Below are positions 61,356-64,000 of a stretch of DNA of 64,000 bases, piece by piece. The DNA comes from Chryseotalea sp. WA131a. Lineage in GTDB: Bacteria; Bacteroidota; Bacteroidia; Cytophagales; Cyclobacteriaceae. The notes below the pieces were generated by a model. That model was not told the origin of the DNA, did not search any database, and worked only from the letters and a program-made list of their open reading frames with translations. The DNA is taken from positions 2,170,001-2,234,000 of the forward strand of contig CP073016.1 in NCBI GenBank assembly GCA_025370075.1. The letters run 5' to 3'. A program made the position numbers and the translations under genes. Every line of letters begins with the position of its first letter. The first letter of the stretch is position 1.

Positions 61356-63827
61356 TCAACCGTCAATAATTTCGTATTCAATTAACTTGTTAAATATTTT
61401 GTCTTTAAGTTCGTTATGTAAAGTTTTTAGGTCGGTAAGTTCCTGTTTGCAAAGGTGTACCTCTGTCAAAGATTGCTTTATTTGCCACCATCCTGCGTCC
61501 CAAGTTTCGATTTTGAAATGGTTAGTCGGTATTTGTGCTAAGTTTGAAAAGTACAGTTTATAAATCTCTCCTCCCTTTTTTAATAATTGCTTTGCTTCGG
61601 CCGATAATTTTTTTGATTCAAGCCATTTTGCTAAAAATGTGTCCCTGGCTGAAACCAAAGTCATTTTTATGTCAGGGTCTGATATAGTCCATTTTTTAAC
61701 ATCACTTACTAAAAACGGGAATAATTGATTGTGAATTTGATAAGTCTGTCCGTCATACTTAACGTCTTTAAGTGCTGCGGTTTGGTTGCTGTTGCTAAAT
61801 AGATTCCAAACAGTACAGTCAGAAATAAATTCCTCTGACAATTCGCCTTGTGGCTGCATGTATTGGTCGCGGTCATTTAGCCAAGTCGCCTTTGGGATTC
61901 TTCTCGCTGCGTGAACGACCATTGCCTTTTCAAAATTCTCAGCGGTTACGGATAATGCACCTGCGCTAACATAGGGCCCCGAAAGCAAAGCAGTAAAGTT
62001 TTGATTCTGAAAATCATTCCCTTTGCACATTAGAGATGCTAAAAAGCCTTTTGCAACTCTATCTCTTCTGTCCTTATTGTCAGCTTTTACCTCTACCGCT
62101 GAACCCAAGGGCGGAAATTTGATATTTGCCTCGGGTCTATCTATCCATTTGCTTAAAAATGAGTCGCGGTGTTCCGATGTTATTCTCTTTGTTCCAATTT
62201 TTTCTACGCTCTCATTGAAAACATCAAGGACAATTTTCTGTTTTTCTAATTTTTTAGTGACCGATAAATTCCATAACAGGAAACCAATGGGAAAAGCATT
62301 GTTCTTTTTTGTCCCATCAAAATTTGCAGATGAAAATACAAAGCCTGATTCAAATTGGAACTGAAAAATATTGTCTCTTAGTTTTTGGTCATTATTTGCA
62401 TTGACATACTTTAAAGTAGAAAACAAACCTAAATGACAAGTTTTATTTTGAAATTCATGTTTTATACGATAAATAAATTGAGCGAATAGCTCTCTTGATA
62501 CTTCGCCTAAGTTATTCTTGTGCATGAGCTTTCTCAACACAGTGTCACTAACATCTTTTTTACTTCCACCACTTGTACCCGCTTTCTGTGAAGTCGCGAA
62601 TGGAGGATTAATTAAGATTATCCATTTGATATTTGGGTCAGCTAATTCATTTCTTAATTTCTCGGGAAGTAGCCATTGAAAGTTGAAATTTAAAGAAGTG
62701 TCAGCGAAAAGATTATTAATGTCATCATTTAAGTAGTCGTATTGGAAAACATTCGCATCAGGAAATAATTTATCTAAATGGTCTTTGTCTTCTTTGTAAA
62801 GAGTTGATAAGTAACAATACTGTAATGCTTCTTGCGGTAAATTATACTCAAGATTTCCTGTCCCTGCCGCCATGTCCCAAAGTCTATAATTTCCATTTTT
62901 CCACCATTGTTTATCGATTGTTCTCTCTATGTAGTCAAGTGCTTTTTTCGCAAAACGAACAGGTGTATAGAACTCGCCATGAAATCGCCTCATCTCTTCG
63001 TCAGTTAGGCGGTCAATTTTTGCAAGTATTGCTCTAAGTGTGTCTGTGTTTGAGACTTTTTCGTATAGACCCCAAAAGTGTTCGTAATCTTTTGATAAGA
63101 TTTTCTTTTCTTTTATTTCTCCTGTTGCTCCAATTCTAAAAAATGCTTTGCTCTGTTCTTTTAAATAAGTTGTATTATTCTCTTGAATGTCGCTTACGAA
63201 ATAGCGGCTTGTTTTAAAGCCGTTTCTTACTGAGTCACCTAAAATGCGGTTCCAATAATCATATACTTCTTCAAAATTTGATTCAGAAATTACTTTCTTG
63301 TCTTGCAGTCCTATGTCTAATTGTTCAGATAATTTCTTGATTAATAATTCTGAAAACACTTTAAACTCGTCCGTTGTCGAAACTTTATAAACATGAAGCT
63401 CCTTTGCTGCTTTAGTGTCTGAAATATCTTTGACGAGTTGCTTGTCCGGAATACTTGGAGCTAAGTCCCAATCATACTTTTCATTTGGGTCATCGTAGAA
63501 CTCTTTCCATAAAATAGTCTCTGTCAATATGGATTCATTTTGGTCTGACAAACATAATATTGGCGGTATCGGCTTGTCCGTGAATCCTCCAAATTTTAGT
63601 CTCCTTACGTAATATAGCACTTGTGCTAAAACTGTCGAACGAGCTTTTAGGTTATTGAAGTTCTTGTCGAATTTGAACTCAAATAGAACTCTTGGGGTGT
63701 AAAGGTCGTGTCTGTCTGAGGTGTCATAAGTCAGCCCGAAGTACTTGGCGTAAGCGTTCTTAATATCTTCCTCGGTCTTTCCTTTCCCTATTAGGTTAAA
63801 AAATTTGTTTACGTCCGTCTTTGACAT
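61356..63827 (-). CDS. Putative type IIG restriction-modification enzyme
   Basis: The product has 823 residues. The N-terminal region holds a PD-(D/E)xK-like nuclease motif, Asp41 with Glu50 and Lys52 in VLFEFKFD. The central N6-adenine methyltransferase has FYTP near 285, motif I DMAAGTGNLE (Asp318) and motif IV INPPF (Asn407). A target-recognition region follows, with IKFPPLGSAVEVKAD and later segments. Fused nuclease, methylase and specificity parts are typical of type IIG enzymes such as the Eco57I class. It carries its own protection, which would suit a solitary cassette. It is bracketed by hairpins H6 and H7. Cleavage activity is inferred. Confidence 0.85.
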   Translation of the reverse strand: MSKTDVNKFFNLIGKGKTEEDIKNAYAKYFGLTYDTSDRHDLYTPRVLFEFKFDKNFNNLKARSTVLAQVLYYVRRLKFGGFTDKPIPPILCLSDQNESILTETILWKEFYDDPNEKYDWDLAPSIPDKQLVKDISDTKAAKELHVYKVSTTDEFKVFSELLIKKLSEQLDIGLQDKKVISESNFEEVYDYWNRILGDSVRNGFKTSRYFVSDIQENNTTYLKEQSKAFFRIGATGEIKEKKILSKDYEHFWGLYEKVSNTDTLRAILAKIDRLTDEEMRRFHGEFYTPVRFAKKALDYIERTIDKQWWKNGNYRLWDMAAGTGNLEYNLPQEALQYCYLSTLYKEDKDHLDKLFPDANVFQYDYLNDDINNLFADTSLNFNFQWLLPEKLRNELADPNIKWIILINPPFATSQKAGTSGGSKKDVSDTVLRKLMHKNNLGEVSRELFAQFIYRIKHEFQNKTCHLGLFSTLKYVNANNDQKLRDNIFQFQFESGFVFSSANFDGTKKNNAFPIGFLLWNLSVTKKLEKQKIVLDVFNESVEKIGTKRITSEHRDSFLSKWIDRPEANIKFPPLGSAVEVKADNKDRRDRVAKGFLASLMCKGNDFQNQNFTALLSGPYVSAGALSVTAENFEKAMVVHAARRIPKATWLNDRDQYMQPQGELSEEFISDCTVWNLFSNSNQTAALKDVKYDGQTYQIHNQLFPFLVSDVKKWTISDPDIKMTLVSARDTFLAKWLESKKLSAEAKQLLKKGGEIYKLYFSNLAQIPTNHFKIETWDAGWWQIKQSLTEVHLCKQELTDLKTLHNELKDKIFNKLIEYEIIDG

Positions 63828-63893
63828 CAGTCCTTTTAGTTAAATTTTTCACTTGTCGTTTGTCAAAGATATAATTTTTGAACGTTAGACTAA

Positions 63894-63955
63894 ATTGGCT
63901 CTTTTGCTTGCTTTGGTTGCGTGCTGGGAGTCGAGCGGCAAGCAAATGTGCCAAT
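63894..63955. repeat. Covarying hairpin element H7
   Basis: Outer stem ATTGGC with GCCAAT and inner stem TTTGCTTGC with GCAAGCAAA. The loop starts TTTGG and ends GAGCG. It lies 66 bp before the start of 61356-63827. Confidence 0.8.
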
Positions 63956-63991
63956 GTTCTTCATCACTTCTCCTCTGTCCAGCGGCATTGT

Positions 63992-64000
63992 TTATAACGG
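63992..64000 (-). repeat. Beginning of the next attC
   Basis: Left heptamer TTATAAC followed by GG at the window edge. It matches the GTTATAA at 61228, so the restriction-modification cassette is complete. Confidence 0.7.

Noticed and set aside
1..64000. CRISPR array
   Set aside because: The repeats are 120-135 bp palindromes separated by 200-1500 bp of genes; no 20-50 bp repeats with uniform spacers and no cas genes are present.
1..64000. Integrase gene intI and attI
   Set aside because: No tyrosine recombinase motifs (R..H.R..Y) were found in any long frame, so the integrase must lie outside the window.

Overview
The window looks like a stretch of a very large chromosomal integron (a gene-cassette superarray), most likely from a member of the Bacteroidota. 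The phylum is inferred from the many lipoproteins and DUF families, from the two-gene LanB/LanC lanthipeptide cluster with a C39 transporter and NarL-type regulator, from weak Shine-Dalgarno sequences and from an IS4-type DUF4372 transposase. No integrase gene, rRNA or tRNA is visible.

Layout: about 80 imperfect palindromes of 120-135 bp alternate with short bodies that usually hold one gene or two. Each palindrome starts with RYYYAAC-like and ends with GTTRRRY-like heptamers and behaves as an attC site. Nearly every gene lies on the minus strand with its stop codon 7-15 bp from the attC on its left. Where a cassette body is repeated, the left attC travels with it while the right neighbour changes. 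A cassette is therefore read on the minus strand as start end, gene, attC, and an integrase would be expected beyond the right edge. The attC arms fall into classes: class 1 (GTATTTGCG arm), class 2 (ATATTTGCG), class 3 (GTTTCTTCA, GTTTCTGCA or GTTTGCGCA), class 4 (GCTTATG), class 5 (GCTTATTGC or GGCTTG), plus the family-specific arms of the repeated cassettes A, B and C.

Region 1 (1-21131) and region 3 (34675-64000) are cassette array. They hold single-gene cassettes (lipoproteins, small membrane proteins, hydrolases, DinB, DUF4262/DUF4375/DUF4932/UPF0158 types, HAD phosphatase, acetamidase), three toxin-antitoxin cassettes, a reverse transcriptase cassette and a putative restriction-modification cassette. 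Three families of apparently gene-free cassettes are scattered among them: A (28 copies, about 358 bp), B (6 copies, about 315 bp) and C (4 copies, about 290 bp). An IS element (35582-36949) has damaged two neighbouring cassettes.

Region 2 (21125-34681) is a 13.5 kb block whose two ends match each other exactly as the ends of an ordinary cassette do. It carries a class I lanthipeptide cluster: response regulator, C39-peptidase ABC exporter, HTH protein with a Gly-Gly tail, precursor peptide, LanC, LanB, FtsX-like permease, HlyD adaptor and an Ala/Thr-rich protein. It may be a giant cassette, or a cassette that received a large insertion.

Three further patterns stand out. Cassette ends carry stem-extending inverted repeats with a regular G/A difference. 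A family of covarying hairpins brackets three genes and also marks one end of the giant cassette. Short leader ORFs that begin in the cassette end often stop on or beside the start codon of the cassette gene.
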